Notes: generated by a model not told the origin, from the sequence alone. DNA of 64,000 nt from Mycobacterium sp. 852002-51163_SCH5372311 (GCF_001667115.1 NZ_LZIJ01000197.1:106665-170664); one strand, 5' to 3'; shown: positions 8,770 to 18,525, numbered from the stretch's first letter. Numbers and translations: made by a program.

Positions 8770-10089
8770 TCAGACTACGATCCGGGCCACCTCGACCATC
8801 GCCGAGGTGATCTGGGCGATCTCGTCCGGCGGGCAGATATAGGGCGGCATCGCATAGATGAGATTGCGGAATGGACGCAGCCACACCTTCCGGTCCAGTG
8901 CCGCCGGAGTGGCGACGGCGAGGTCGATCGGCTTGTCGCATTCGATGACGCCGATGGCGCCGCACACCCGGACATCGGTCACGGCGGGCAATGCCCGGGC
9001 GGGTTCCAGACCTGCCGTCAGCCCGGCGGCGATTTCCGCCACCCGCGCTCGCCAGTCCTGGGCAAGCAGCACCTCGACGCTCGCCACCGACGCCGCACAC
9101 GCCAGCGGGTTGGCCATGAACGTGGGGCCGTGCATCAGCGCCCCGGCCTCGCCGGCGCTGATGGTGTGCGCGATATCGGTCGTGCACAAGGTCGCGGCCA
9201 GACTGAGGTATCCGCCGGTCAGCGCCTTGCCGACGCACATGATGTCCGGGCTCACCCCAGCGTGGTCGGCGGCGAACAGCTCGCCGGTGCGGCCGAAGCC
9301 GGTCGCGATCTCGTCGAAGATCAGCAACACGTCGCGACGTCGGCAGATGTCGCGCAGGTCGCGCAGATAGCGCGGATCGTGAAAACGCATGCCGCCGGCG
9401 CCCTGCACCACCGGCTCGACAACCACCGCGGCCAGCTCACTCGCGTGCCGGACGAGTTGCGCCTCGAATGCCGCGCTGTAGTCGTCGTCGTAGTGGCGCG
9501 GCACCTGCGGGGCGAAAACTTGGTCGGCCAGCACTGAAATATTTCCTGGCCCTGTCCACAGCGAGTGCATGCCACCGTCGGGGTCGCAGATGCTCATCGG
9601 CGTGAAGGTGTCGCCGTGGTAGCCGCCGCGCCAGGTCATCAGCCGGTGCTTGGCGGGGCGGCCCTGGCTGCGCCAGTACTGCAGGGCCATCTTCACCGCC
9701 ACCTCGACTGAGACCGATCCGGAGTCGCTGAAGAAGACGGTCTGCAGTCCCGCCGGGGTGATGTCGACCAGTAGCTGCGCCAACCGGGCCGCCGGCTCGT
9801 GGGTGAGGCCGCCGAACATGACGTGGTTCATGACGCCGAGCTGCCGGGTCAGCGCCGCGTCCAACACGGGGTGGCCGTGCCCATGGATCGCCGTCCACCA
9901 GGAGCTCATCGCGTCGAGCACCTCTGTCGGCTTACCGTCGCGGATCAGCGTCAGCCACGCTCCGCGGGCGGCAACCGCCACGACCGGCGGTATTACTTCG
10001 GCGCCGATGGTGCTGTATGGATGCCACAGATGGGCGGCATCGATCGCGCTGACCTGCTCGGGCGTCAGCCCGGGAGTCATCGCAGACAT
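8770..10089 (-). CDS. bioA: Adenosylmethionine-8-amino-7-oxononanoate aminotransferase
   Basis: A class III aminotransferase that converts 8-amino-7-oxononanoate to 7,8-diaminononanoate with S-adenosylmethionine as amino donor. The start at 10089 gives 439 residues, close to the known mycobacterial enzyme. An ATG at 10080 is an alternative, and the frame upstream of these does not look like BioA. LWHPYSTIG near the N-terminus, WWTAIHGHGHP, and DEIATGFGRTG (cofactor Asp) followed by GKALTGGYL (Schiff-base Lys) are diagnostic. It is the first gene of the biotin operon and is divergent from a small membrane-protein gene. I looked for a BioQ-type palindrome between the two and found none that was convincing. 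Confidence 0.95.
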   Translation of the reverse strand: MSAMTPGLTPEQVSAIDAAHLWHPYSTIGAEVIPPVVAVAARGAWLTLIRDGKPTEVLDAMSSWWTAIHGHGHPVLDAALTRQLGVMNHVMFGGLTHEPAARLAQLLVDITPAGLQTVFFSDSGSVSVEVAVKMALQYWRSQGRPAKHRLMTWRGGYHGDTFTPMSICDPDGGMHSLWTGPGNISVLADQVFAPQVPRHYDDDYSAAFEAQLVRHASELAAVVVEPVVQGAGGMRFHDPRYLRDLRDICRRRDVLLIFDEIATGFGRTGELFAADHAGVSPDIMCVGKALTGGYLSLAATLCTTDIAHTISAGEAGALMHGPTFMANPLACAASVASVEVLLAQDWRARVAEIAAGLTAGLEPARALPAVTDVRVCGAIGVIECDKPIDLAVATPAALDRKVWLRPFRNLIYAMPPYICPPDEIAQITSAMVEVARIVV

Positions 10090-10281
10090 AGAGAACGAGG
10101 GTATGCGCTGGACCCGCGGCCGGCGACCCGCTGCGCACGAGTCTCGCGACACTCTAACCACACACACGACACGCCGATGTAGGTGTGCGTAGCTTATGTC
10201 TCGGCGGAAAAGCATGCGGTCGTCGGGCCGGTCCGCGCAATGGGTCGCAGAAACCCCGAACATCGGGAAGCATCGGACGGC

Positions 10282-10686
10282 ATGGCTTCGCCGCATCACC
10301 CCGACGAGGACACCGACGACCGGGAGCCTCCGGCGATTCGGCTGCGGATCGCGGTCTGGGACGTGGTGTGCACCTGCGGCTTGTTGACGCTGCTCGTCGT
10401 CGTGGCCACCACGACCAGCCTCCCCGCGCGATTATTCGGCTTCGCCGCCGACGCCTGCCCGGACGGCAGTTGCGGGCCGGTGCCGTACGGACTCGACCAG
10501 TACATCTATCCCGTCATGTGGGGTGGGATAGGTGCGGCGGTTGCCGCGGCAGCGATCGGGCCGATCGTTTCCCTCCTGCGGGGCTGGTACATGTTCTTCT
10601 GGCCGATCCTGGCCGCCGCCATCCTGATGGTCAGCTCGCTGGCCGGCTACGCATTGACAACTTTTAGCCAACGATATTGGCACTGA
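10282..10686 (+). CDS. Small membrane protein, Rv1567c-like
   Basis: About 134 residues if it starts at the ATG at 10282. An ATG at 10240 or the GTG further up (10183) would lengthen it, but those extensions look non-conserved. After a charged N-terminal tail there are three hydrophobic segments, near residues 34-54, 77-97 and 105-127 of this reading. A Cys pair in DACPDGSCGP lies in the first extracytoplasmic loop and could form a disulfide. Function is unknown. The order bioA / this gene / RipD is the same as in M. tuberculosis, which supports it being real. Confidence 0.7.
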   Translation: MASPHHPDEDTDDREPPAIRLRIAVWDVVCTCGLLTLLVVVATTTSLPARLFGFAADACPDGSCGPVPYGLDQYIYPVMWGGIGAAVAAAAIGPIVSLLRGWYMFFWPILAAAILMVSSLAGYALTTFSQRYWH

Positions 10687-10911
10687 TGCTGCTGTTCGGG
10701 CACCCGGAATCGGCCCAGGCAGTCACCGTGCGATCTCATTCCGACAAATAATCCTCGGCGAACCTGGCGGCCGACACATTCTGTTGCGAAAGTGTCTGGA
10801 GTGACTGGTGTGACAAGCATGCGAGGCAGCCATTGCGCGACTCGTGGCATGGCGGCCGGCGCGCGCAGTCACCGCGCTAAGGCACAAGACCCCGAAAGAG
10901 GGTGAACCAGA

Positions 10912-11721
10912 ATGAAACGCATCTACGCCTTCGCCATCGGTCTGGTGATGACGGTTGCCCCGGTGGTGGCCACGTACGATCTGGCGACCGGGCCGGCCGC
11001 AGCGGACCCGGGCGCCAGGCCGATGGACTACCAGCAGGCCACTGACGTCGTCGTCGCCCGCGGCCTCTCGCAGCGCGGCGTGCCGTTCTCCTGGGCCGGC
11101 GGCGGCGTCAACGGCCCCAGCCGCGGTACCGGCAAAGGCGCCATGACCGTGGGGTTCGACGCCTCCGGACTGATGCAGTACGCGTATGCCGGCGCCGGAA
11201 TCAAGCTGCCCCGCTCATCCGGCCAGATGTACCGGGTGGGCCAAAAGGTACTGCCGCAACAGGCGCGCAAGGGCGACCTGATCTTCTACGGTCCCGAAGG
11301 CACGCAAAGCGTCGCGATGTACCTCGGTAACGGCCAGATGCTGGAAGTCGGCGACGTGGTCCAGGTGTCACCGGTCCGCACCAGCGGCATGGCGCCCTAC
11401 CTGGTACGGGTTCTCGGAACTCAGCCCGCGCCCGTTCAACAGGCGCCGGTGCAGCAGGTGCCGGGCCAGCAAACGCCGGGTCAGCAAGCGCCGGTGCAGC
11501 AGGTGCCGGGCCAGCAGATGCCGGGCCAGCAAACGCCGGGTCAGCAGGCGCCGCTACAGCCGGCCCCGACCCAGCAGGCGCCACTGCAACAGGTGCCGTC
11601 GCAACAGTCACCGTTGCAACCCGCGCCGACCCCGCAGGCGCCATTGCAACTGGCACCGGCGCAGCCGGCGGCTCCGGGGCAACCGGCGCAGCAACCCGCG
11701 ATCGTGCCGGCCACCCGGTAG
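10912..11721 (+). CDS. ripD: Catalytically dead NlpC/P60 cell-wall protein with Pro/Gln repeat tail, RipD-like
   Basis: A 269-residue secreted protein. AGAGGG near 10897 precedes the ATG. Residues 1-31 are a signal peptide ending near AAADPG. The NlpC/P60 domain spans about 45-165. Its catalytic Cys position is Ala (VGFDASGL, where active enzymes have FDCSGL) and the His position is Ser (GTQSVAMYLG). RipD of M. tuberculosis (Rv1566c) has these losses and binds peptidoglycan without cutting it. Residues from about 170 are an imperfect repeat of Pro-Gln-Gln units. In the DNA, a 45-base unit repeats at 11443 and 11488, and a 26-base block at 11461 recurs at 11521. The tail is probably a wall-binding linker and its length may vary between strains. 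Confidence 0.9.
   Translation: MKRIYAFAIGLVMTVAPVVATYDLATGPAAADPGARPMDYQQATDVVVARGLSQRGVPFSWAGGGVNGPSRGTGKGAMTVGFDASGLMQYAYAGAGIKLPRSSGQMYRVGQKVLPQQARKGDLIFYGPEGTQSVAMYLGNGQMLEVGDVVQVSPVRTSGMAPYLVRVLGTQPAPVQQAPVQQVPGQQTPGQQAPVQQVPGQQMPGQQTPGQQAPLQPAPTQQAPLQQVPSQQSPLQPAPTPQAPLQLAPAQPAAPGQPAQQPAIVPATR
11443..11546 (+). repeat. Coding tandem repeats in the RipD-like tail
   Basis: Within the Pro/Gln-rich tail, a block starting GCGCCGGTGCAGCAGGTG recurs exactly 45 bases later, and the block at 11461-11486 recurs 60 bases later at 11521-11546. Smaller 12- to 15-base units (P-G-Q-Q or P-x-Q-Q) continue to about 11690. All spacings are multiples of three, so changes in copy number keep the frame. 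Confidence 0.75.
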
Positions 11722-11818
11722 CCGTCGCCACCTTCCAATCCCCCGCCGGCTGTTTCCACACGACTCGCTGCTCAGCGAGAGAGCGAATGGCGGGTTTTGG
11801 GTAAATTGGCTTTCGATC

Positions 11819-14002
11819 ATGCTGAGCCTGTCACCTCCCCGTCCACCGGCCGCGGCTGCGCAGCCGGTCGGGCAGCCAGCTCGGGCGGGGGGCGGGGCGT
11901 CCGGCTTTTACCGTTACGACCTGGACGGTTTGCGCGGAATAGCCATCGCGCTGGTCGCGATGTTCCACGTCTGGTTCGGCCGGGTGTCCGGTGGCGTGGA
12001 CGTGTTCCTGGCGCTTTCCGGCTTCTTCTTCGGCGGCAAGATGCTACGCGCCGCCCTCAACCCGGCGGTCTCGCTCTCACCACCGGCCGAGGTGGCCCGG
12101 CTGGTCCGCCGGCTGCTACCCGCTCTGGTCGTGGTCCTGGCCGGATGCGCACTGCTCACCATCCTGGTGCAACCGCAAACCCGCTGGGAGACCTTCGCCG
12201 ACCAGAGCCTGGCCAGCCTCGGCTACTACCAGAACTGGGAGCTGGCCAGCTCGGCGTCGGACTATCTGCGCGCCGGTGAGGCGGTCAGTCCCCTGCAGCA
12301 CATCTGGTCCATGTCGGTGCAGGGGCAGTTCTACATCGCCTTCCTGCTCTTGGCCGCGGGATGCGCGTTCCTGTTCGCGCGCCTATTCCGGGGCCGGGCA
12401 GGTCTGCGGGGTGTGTTCCTGGTGCTGCTGAGTACCTTGACGGTGGCTTCCTTCGTCTACGCCGTCCTCGCTCACCAGGCCAACCAGGCCCAGGCGTACT
12501 ACAACACCTTCGCGCGCGCGTGGGAGCTGCTGCTGGGAGCGCTGGTCGGGGCGCTGGTTCCCTACATCCGCTGGCCGATGTGGCTTCGCACGACACTCGC
12601 GACCGTCGCGCTGGCCGCCATCCTGTCGTGCGGCGCACTGATCAACGGCGTCAAGGAATTCCCCGGCCCGTGGGCATTGGTACCCGTCGGCGCCACGATG
12701 CTGATGATCCTTGCCGGAGCCAACCTGGCGGGCCACGACGGCGACGGCGGCCGCCTTCCGCTGCCCAATCGACTGCTGGCGGCCGGGCCGCTGGTGACCC
12801 TGGGCGCGATGGCGTACTCGCTATACCTCTGGCACTGGCCGCTGCTGATCTTCTGGCTTTCCTACTCCGGCCACGCGCATGCCGGCTTTTTCGACGGCAC
12901 GGCGGTGCTGCTGATATCCGGCGTCCTCGCGTACTTCACCACCCGGCTCGTGGAGGACCCGCTGCGGTACCGGGCCGGCGCGGGTAACGCAACGCCGGTA
13001 CATGTCCCGACGGTCCCCTGGCGGGTTCGGCTCCGCCGGCCGACGATGGTGCTCGGCTCGATAGTGGTATTGCTGGGCGTCACCCTGACCGCCACGTCGT
13101 TCACCTGGCGCGAGCACGTCAGCGACCAACGCGCCGCGGGCAAGGAGCTCAAGGGCCTCAACCCGCACGACTATCCCGGGGCCATGGCTCTGACCGCGCA
13201 TGTGCGGGTGCCAGCGTTGCGGATGCGCCCCACGGTGCTGGAGATCAAGGAGGACCTGCCGGCCACCACCAGGGACGGCTGCATCAGCGACTTCGTCAAC
13301 CCGGCGGTGGTCAACTGCACCTACGGCGACGTGGACGCCACCCGAACCATTGCGCTGGCCGGCGGATCGCACGCAGAACACTGGCTGCCCGCGCTGAGCC
13401 TGCTCGGCCAGTTACACCACTTCAAGGTGGTGACCTATCTCAAGATGGGCTGCCCGCTGTCCACCGAGGAAGTACCGCTGATCATGGGCAACAACGCCGC
13501 CTACCCGCAGTGCCGCGAGTGGGTGCACACGGTGATGAACAAGTTGGTCGCCGACCGGCCCGACTACGTGTTCACCACGTCGACCCGGCCGTGGAACATC
13601 AAGCCCGGCGATGTGATGCCGGCAACGTATATCGGTATCTGGCAAACCTTCTCGGACAACAACATTCCCGTGCTGGCCATGCGGGATACCCCGTGGCTGG
13701 TCAAGGACGGTAAACCGTTCGACCCCGCGGACTGCCTGGCCAAGAAGCGCGACGCGGAGTCGTGCTCGATCAAGCGCTCTGACCTGCTGGTCGATCACAA
13801 TCCGACGCTGGACTTCGTGGAGCGGTTCCCACTGCTCAAGCCGCTGGACATGTCGGACGCGATCTGTCGCCCCGACGTCTGCCGCCCGGTCGAGGGAAAC
13901 GTGCTGATCTACCACGGCGCCCACCATCTTTCCCCTACCTACGTGCGGACCCTGGCTCCCGAGCTCGGCCGGCAGATCGCGGTTAGCACCGGTTGGTGGT
14001 GA
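11819..14002 (+). CDS. Acyltransferase-3 membrane protein with C-terminal SGNH-like domain, Rv1565c-like
   Basis: A 727-residue OafA/YrhL-type protein. The first 400 residues form an acyltransferase-3 membrane domain with about ten hydrophobic segments. It starts with YRYDLDGLRGIAIALV and FHVWFGRVSGGVDVF, which hold the conserved R and H, and ends with a further membrane helix near 410-430. The last 250 residues form an extracytoplasmic SGNH-like domain with GGSHAEHW, where the usual GDSH has Gly for Asp but keeps the Ser. Near the C-terminus is YHGAHHLSP, where the usual D-x-x-H has lost its Asp. Such proteins transfer acyl groups to envelope glycans or lipids. The altered SGNH triad may leave the membrane domain as the active part. 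No good ribosome binding site is visible before the ATG. It lies just upstream of the trehalose genes but has its own spacing. Confidence 0.85.
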   Translation: MLSLSPPRPPAAAAQPVGQPARAGGGASGFYRYDLDGLRGIAIALVAMFHVWFGRVSGGVDVFLALSGFFFGGKMLRAALNPAVSLSPPAEVARLVRRLLPALVVVLAGCALLTILVQPQTRWETFADQSLASLGYYQNWELASSASDYLRAGEAVSPLQHIWSMSVQGQFYIAFLLLAAGCAFLFARLFRGRAGLRGVFLVLLSTLTVASFVYAVLAHQANQAQAYYNTFARAWELLLGALVGALVPYIRWPMWLRTTLATVALAAILSCGALINGVKEFPGPWALVPVGATMLMILAGANLAGHDGDGGRLPLPNRLLAAGPLVTLGAMAYSLYLWHWPLLIFWLSYSGHAHAGFFDGTAVLLISGVLAYFTTRLVEDPLRYRAGAGNATPVHVPTVPWRVRLRRPTMVLGSIVVLLGVTLTATSFTWREHVSDQRAAGKELKGLNPHDYPGAMALTAHVRVPALRMRPTVLEIKEDLPATTRDGCISDFVNPAVVNCTYGDVDATRTIALAGGSHAEHWLPALSLLGQLHHFKVVTYLKMGCPLSTEEVPLIMGNNAAYPQCREWVHTVMNKLVADRPDYVFTTSTRPWNIKPGDVMPATYIGIWQTFSDNNIPVLAMRDTPWLVKDGKPFDPADCLAKKRDAESCSIKRSDLLVDHNPTLDFVERFPLLKPLDMSDAICRPDVCRPVEGNVLIYHGAHHLSPTYVRTLAPELGRQIAVSTGWW

Positions 14003-14037
14003 CTGCCGGGTCGTAGCGACCCGGTTAAGGTCGAGTG

Positions 14038-16224
14038 ATGTCGTCGAACAGTGGCGAGGACGCTGGCGGGACCGAACCGACGCTGCCCACCGTGTGGCCG
14101 GGAACCGCCTATCCGCTCGGGGCCACCTATGACGGTGCGGGCACAAACTTTTCGCTCTTCTCCGAGATCGCCGACAACGTCGACTTGTGCCTGATCGGTG
14201 AGGACGGCAGCGAGTCCTGCGTGCCGCTCGACGAGGTGGACGGATATGTCTGGCACGCCTACCTGCCGAACATCGTCCCGGGACAGCGTTACGGATTTCG
14301 TGTGCACGGGCCGTTCGACCCCGCGGCCGGTCATCGGTGCGACCCGAGCAAGTTGCTGCTCGACCCGTACGGCAAGGCGTTCGTCGGCGACTTCACCTTC
14401 GGGCAGGCGCTGTTCTCGTATGACTTGAACGCCGTTGATTCCGAAGGCGACTCCGCGCAAACCGATAGTCTGCCGATGGTCGATTCGCTGGGTCACACGA
14501 TGACGAGCGTGGTGATCAATCCCTTCTTCGACTGGGCGTTCGACCGGGCACCGCTCACCCCGTACCACGAGACGGTCATCTACGAGGCTCACGTCAAGGG
14601 CATGACCCAGACGCATCCCGGCGTTCCCGAGGAGCTGCGAGGCACCTACGCCGGGCTGGCCCACCCGGCCGTCATCGACCACCTCAAGTCGCTCAACGTC
14701 ACCGCACTCGAGCTGATGCCGGTACACCAGTTCCTGCACGACCAGAGGCTGCTCGAACTCGGCTTGCGAAACTACTGGGGCTACAACACATTCGGGTTCT
14801 TCGCACCGCAGTACCAGTACGCGTCGACCCGGCAGGCCGGCAGCGCGGTGGCCGAGTTCAAGATGATGGTGCGCAGTCTGCACGAAGCCGGTATCGAGGT
14901 CATCCTCGACGTGGTGTACAACCACACCGCCGAAGGCAATCACCTGGGACCGACGATCAACTTCCGCGGCATCGACAACAAGGCCTACTACCGGCTCGTC
15001 GACGAGGACCTGCGGCTGTACAAGGACTACACGGGCACCGGCAACAGCCTCAATGCGCGGCACCCGCACACCCTGCAGCTCATCATGGACTCGTTGCGCT
15101 ACTGGGTGCTGGAAATGCACGTCGACGGCTTCCGCTTCGACCTGGCCTCGACCCTGGCCCGCGAGTTGCACGACGTCGACCGATTGAGCGCGTTTTTCGA
15201 TCTGGTGCAGCAAGATCCGGTGGTCAGCCAGGTCAAACTGATCGCCGAGCCGTGGGACGTCGGCGAGGGCGGCTACCAGGTCGGAAATTTTCCCGGTTTG
15301 TGGACGGAGTGGAACGGGAAGTATCGCGATACTGTGCGTGATTACTGGCGGGGGGAACCCGCGACCCTTGGTGAGTTCGCCTCGCGACTGACCGGCTCGT
15401 CGGACCTCTACGAGGTGACCGGCAGGCGGCCCAGCGCCAGCATCAACTTCGTCACCGCCCACGACGGGTTCACGCTCAACGACCTGGTGTCCTACAACGA
15501 AAAACACAACGAAGCCAACGGCGAGGACAACCACGACGGGGAAAGCCACAACAGGTCGTGGAACTGCGGCGTCGAAGGCCCCACCGACGACCCCGACATC
15601 ATCGCGCTGCGCTGCCGCCAGATGCGCAACTTCTGGGCGACTTTGATGATCAGCCAGGGAACGCCGATGATCGCGCATGGTGACGAGATCGGGCGCACCC
15701 AACTGGGCAACAACAACGTCTACTGTCAAGACTCCGAATTGGCCTGGATGGATTGGTCATTGGTGGACAAGAATGCCGATCTGCTGGCCTTCGCCCGCAA
15801 GGCGACCGACTTGCGGACAACCCATCCGGTGTTTCGCCGGCGCCGCTTCTTCGAGGGCGAGCCGATCCGAACCGGCGACGAAGTCCGCGATATCGCCTGG
15901 CTGACACCGAGCGGCCGGGAGATGACGCACGAGGACTGGGACAAGAGCTTTCATCACAAGTGTGTGGCGGTGTTTCTCAACGGCGACGCCATCACCGCCC
16001 CGAATGCGCGCGGCGAGCGGGTCGTCGACGACTCATTCCTGTTGTGTTTCAACGCCCACGACGAAGAGGTGAACTTCGTGACGCCGCACGACGACTATGC
16101 CCGGGAGTGGACCGCCGCGCTGGACACCAACGATCCCGTCGGCGACAACGACCTTGTGGTGGCGGCCGAAGTCACGGTACCGGTGCCGGCACGCTCCCTG
16201 CTCGTGCTACGTAAGACCGCCTGA
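14038..16224 (+). CDS. treX: Glycogen debranching enzyme (isoamylase type)
   Basis: A 728-residue GH13 enzyme (Rv1564c-like, also called glgX) that cuts alpha-1,6 branches and so frees linear maltodextrins for TreY and TreZ. An N-terminal beta-sandwich (YPLGATYDGAGTNFSLFS) is followed by the catalytic barrel: DVVYNHTAEGN (region I), DGFRFDLAS with the nucleophile Asp (II), IAEPWD with the acid Glu (III) and TAHDGFTLND (IV). I start at ATG 14038; a GTG directly upstream at 14035 is in frame. The treY gene begins three bases after its stop, so the three trehalose genes form one transcription unit. Confidence 0.95.
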   Translation: MSSNSGEDAGGTEPTLPTVWPGTAYPLGATYDGAGTNFSLFSEIADNVDLCLIGEDGSESCVPLDEVDGYVWHAYLPNIVPGQRYGFRVHGPFDPAAGHRCDPSKLLLDPYGKAFVGDFTFGQALFSYDLNAVDSEGDSAQTDSLPMVDSLGHTMTSVVINPFFDWAFDRAPLTPYHETVIYEAHVKGMTQTHPGVPEELRGTYAGLAHPAVIDHLKSLNVTALELMPVHQFLHDQRLLELGLRNYWGYNTFGFFAPQYQYASTRQAGSAVAEFKMMVRSLHEAGIEVILDVVYNHTAEGNHLGPTINFRGIDNKAYYRLVDEDLRLYKDYTGTGNSLNARHPHTLQLIMDSLRYWVLEMHVDGFRFDLASTLARELHDVDRLSAFFDLVQQDPVVSQVKLIAEPWDVGEGGYQVGNFPGLWTEWNGKYRDTVRDYWRGEPATLGEFASRLTGSSDLYEVTGRRPSASINFVTAHDGFTLNDLVSYNEKHNEANGEDNHDGESHNRSWNCGVEGPTDDPDIIALRCRQMRNFWATLMISQGTPMIAHGDEIGRTQLGNNNVYCQDSELAWMDWSLVDKNADLLAFARKATDLRTTHPVFRRRRFFEGEPIRTGDEVRDIAWLTPSGREMTHEDWDKSFHHKCVAVFLNGDAITAPNARGERVVDDSFLLCFNAHDEEVNFVTPHDDYAREWTAALDTNDPVGDNDLVVAAEVTVPVPARSLLVLRKTA

Positions 16225-16227
16225 CGC

Positions 16228-18525
16228 ATGGCTTTTCCGGTGCATTCCACCTACCGGTTACAACTGCGCGGTGAATCGAGCGGATTCGGGTTCACCTTCG
16301 CCGACGCCGAGAAGCTGCTGGACTACCTCGACGAGCTCGGGGTGTCGCATCTGTACCTGTCCCCGATCATGACCGCGGTCGCCGGGTCCAGCCACGGCTA
16401 CGACGTCGCCGACCCTACGGCCGTGTCGCCGGAGCTCGGCGGTCCGGAGGGGCTGGCCCGGCTGTCGGCGGCGGCCCGGGCGCGCGGTATGGGCCTGGTC
16501 GTCGACATCGTGCCCAACCACGTCGGGGTGGACCAGCCGCAGCAGAACGCCTGGTGGTGGGACGTGTTGCGGAATGGCCGGTCCTCGGCGTATGCGGGTT
16601 ATTTCGACATCGACTGGGACCTCGATGACGGCCGAATTGTCTTGCCGATATTGGGTTCCGACGACGACGTTGCCGATCTGAAGGTCGACGGCGACCTGCT
16701 GCGGCTCGGCGACCTCGCGCTGCCGATCGCACCCGGCACCGCCGATGGCACCGGTGCCGACGTGCACGACCGCCAGCACTACCGGCTGGTGGGCTGGCGG
16801 AGCGGGGCGTGCGGTTATCGCCGGTTCTTCTCGATCACCTCACTGGCCGGACTGCGTCAGGAAGATCCCGCGGTGTTCGGCGCCAGCCACGCCGAAGTGG
16901 CCCGCTGGTTTTCCGACGATCTCGTCGACGGCGTGCGCATCGACCACCCCGACGGGCTTTCCGATCCCTGCGGGTATCTGGCCTGGCTGCGAAAGCTGGT
17001 GGGCCCCAAGGCCTGGATCGTGGTTGAGAAGATCCTGGCCGTCGACGAGGCGCTGGAGCCGACGCTGCCGGTGGCCGGCACCACCGGCTACGACGTGCTG
17101 CGTGAAGTGGGCGGAGTGTTCGTGGACCCCAGCGGGGAGTCGGCGCTGACCGAATTGGTCGAATCCGCCGGTGTCGACTATCGCAGCATGCCGGCCATGC
17201 TGGCAGACTTGAAAATCCGCGCGGCTACGAAGACTTTGGCGCCGGAAATGGCCAGGCTGAGGCGGTCCATCGTGGCCGCGGCGGGCCGCGACCATCCGCT
17301 GCTGCCCGACGCGGTCGCCGCGTTGCTTACCCACATCGGCGTGTACCGCTGCGACTACCCCGGCCTGGCCGCGATCCTGCCCACGGCACTGGCCGAAACC
17401 CAGTCGGCAGCACCGGAATTAGGGCCAGCCCTGCAGGTGCTGTCGGCGGCCCTGGCCCGCGGGGGCGAACCGGCGACCCGCCTGCAGCAGCTGTGCGGCG
17501 CGGTGACCGCCAAAGCGGTCGAGGACTGCCTGTTCTACCGGGACACCCGGCTGGTGTCGCTCAACGAGGTGGGTGGCGAACCGCACCGGTTCGGCGTCGG
17601 CGCCGCGGAGTTTCATCACCGCGCCGCCGAGCGCGCACGGACGTGGCCCCAAACGATGACCGCGCTGACCACTCATGACACCAAGCGCGGCGAGGACGTG
17701 CGCGCCCGCATCGGCGTGCTGTCCCAGGTGCCGTCGCTGTGGTCGGAGTTCGTCGCGCGCTGGGAGATACAGGCGCCCTCGCCCGATCCGGCGACCGGAC
17801 AGTTCCTGTGGCAGAACATCTTCGGAGTGTGGCCGGTCAGCGGCGAGGTGGATGACCAGCTGCGCGAGCGGCTGCACGCCTACGCCGAAAAGGCCATCCG
17901 GGAAGCGTCCTGGCACACCTCGTGGAACGATCCGGACACCGCTTTCGAGCAAGCGGTGCACAACTGGCTGGACGCCGTGCTGGACGGGCCGGTGGCCGGC
18001 GCGCTGACCGAGCTTGTCGCGCAACTCAATCCGCACGCCGCCAGCGACGCCCTGGGCCAGAAGCTGCTCGCGCTGACGGTGCCGGGGATTGCCGACACCT
18101 ACCAGGGCACCGAGCTGTGGGACGACAGCCTGGTCGACCCCGACAACCGCCGTCCGATCGACTTTGCGGCCCGCAGAGCGGCACTTCAAGACTTGCGGCA
18201 CCCCAAGATTCGGGTCGTCACCACCGCGCTTCGGCTGCGGCGCTCCCGTCCGGACACCTTCCTGCGGAGCGGATACCTTCCGGTGCTCGCCGACGGGCAG
18301 GCCAGCGATCACATTCTGGCGTTTCAGCGGGGCGACGACGTGGTGGTGGCGGTGACCCGCTGGACCGTGCGGCTGGCCGAAACAGGCTGGGGTAACACGG
18401 TGCTGCCCCTGCCCGAGGGTTCCTGGACTGACACCCTCACCGGCGCGATGGCAAGCGGGCCGACCTCGGCCGCCGAATTGTTCGCCGACCTGCCGGTCGT
18501 CCTGCTGGAGCGAAACATTGACTGA
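16228..18525 (+). CDS. treY: Maltooligosyl trehalose synthase
   Basis: A 765-residue GH13 enzyme that turns the reducing-end alpha-1,4 bond of a maltooligosaccharide into an alpha,alpha-1,1 bond, giving a trehalosyl end. It begins with STYRLQL and shows VSHLYLSPIMTAVAGSSHGYDV, DIVPNHVG (region I), DGVRIDHPDGL with the nucleophile Asp near residue 235, VEKIL with the acid Glu, and TTHDTKRGEDVRARI. The length equals that of the M. tuberculosis enzyme (Rv1563c). It sits between treX and treZ and overlaps treZ by eight bases. Confidence 0.96.
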   Translation: MAFPVHSTYRLQLRGESSGFGFTFADAEKLLDYLDELGVSHLYLSPIMTAVAGSSHGYDVADPTAVSPELGGPEGLARLSAAARARGMGLVVDIVPNHVGVDQPQQNAWWWDVLRNGRSSAYAGYFDIDWDLDDGRIVLPILGSDDDVADLKVDGDLLRLGDLALPIAPGTADGTGADVHDRQHYRLVGWRSGACGYRRFFSITSLAGLRQEDPAVFGASHAEVARWFSDDLVDGVRIDHPDGLSDPCGYLAWLRKLVGPKAWIVVEKILAVDEALEPTLPVAGTTGYDVLREVGGVFVDPSGESALTELVESAGVDYRSMPAMLADLKIRAATKTLAPEMARLRRSIVAAAGRDHPLLPDAVAALLTHIGVYRCDYPGLAAILPTALAETQSAAPELGPALQVLSAALARGGEPATRLQQLCGAVTAKAVEDCLFYRDTRLVSLNEVGGEPHRFGVGAAEFHHRAAERARTWPQTMTALTTHDTKRGEDVRARIGVLSQVPSLWSEFVARWEIQAPSPDPATGQFLWQNIFGVWPVSGEVDDQLRERLHAYAEKAIREASWHTSWNDPDTAFEQAVHNWLDAVLDGPVAGALTELVAQLNPHAASDALGQKLLALTVPGIADTYQGTELWDDSLVDPDNRRPIDFAARRAALQDLRHPKIRVVTTALRLRRSRPDTFLRSGYLPVLADGQASDHILAFQRGDDVVVAVTRWTVRLAETGWGNTVLPLPEGSWTDTLTGAMASGPTSAAELFADLPVVLLERNID

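Noticed and set aside
10090..10281. BioQ operator between bioA and the small membrane-protein gene
   Set aside because: No TGAAC-type inverted repeat is visible, only a loose ACACGACAC/GTGTGCGT similarity.
10687..10911. c-di-AMP (ydaO-type) riboswitch upstream of the RipD-like gene
   Set aside because: Only a short CCCC-GAAA-GAGGG element near the start codon is seen; the conserved ydaO core could not be traced. A covariance search would decide.
13939..15729. Long minus-strand open frame antisense to treX (596 codons)
   Set aside because: It mirrors the conserved treX frame; the translation is Val/Asp/Arg-rich without domains, as expected from high-GC third-position bias.
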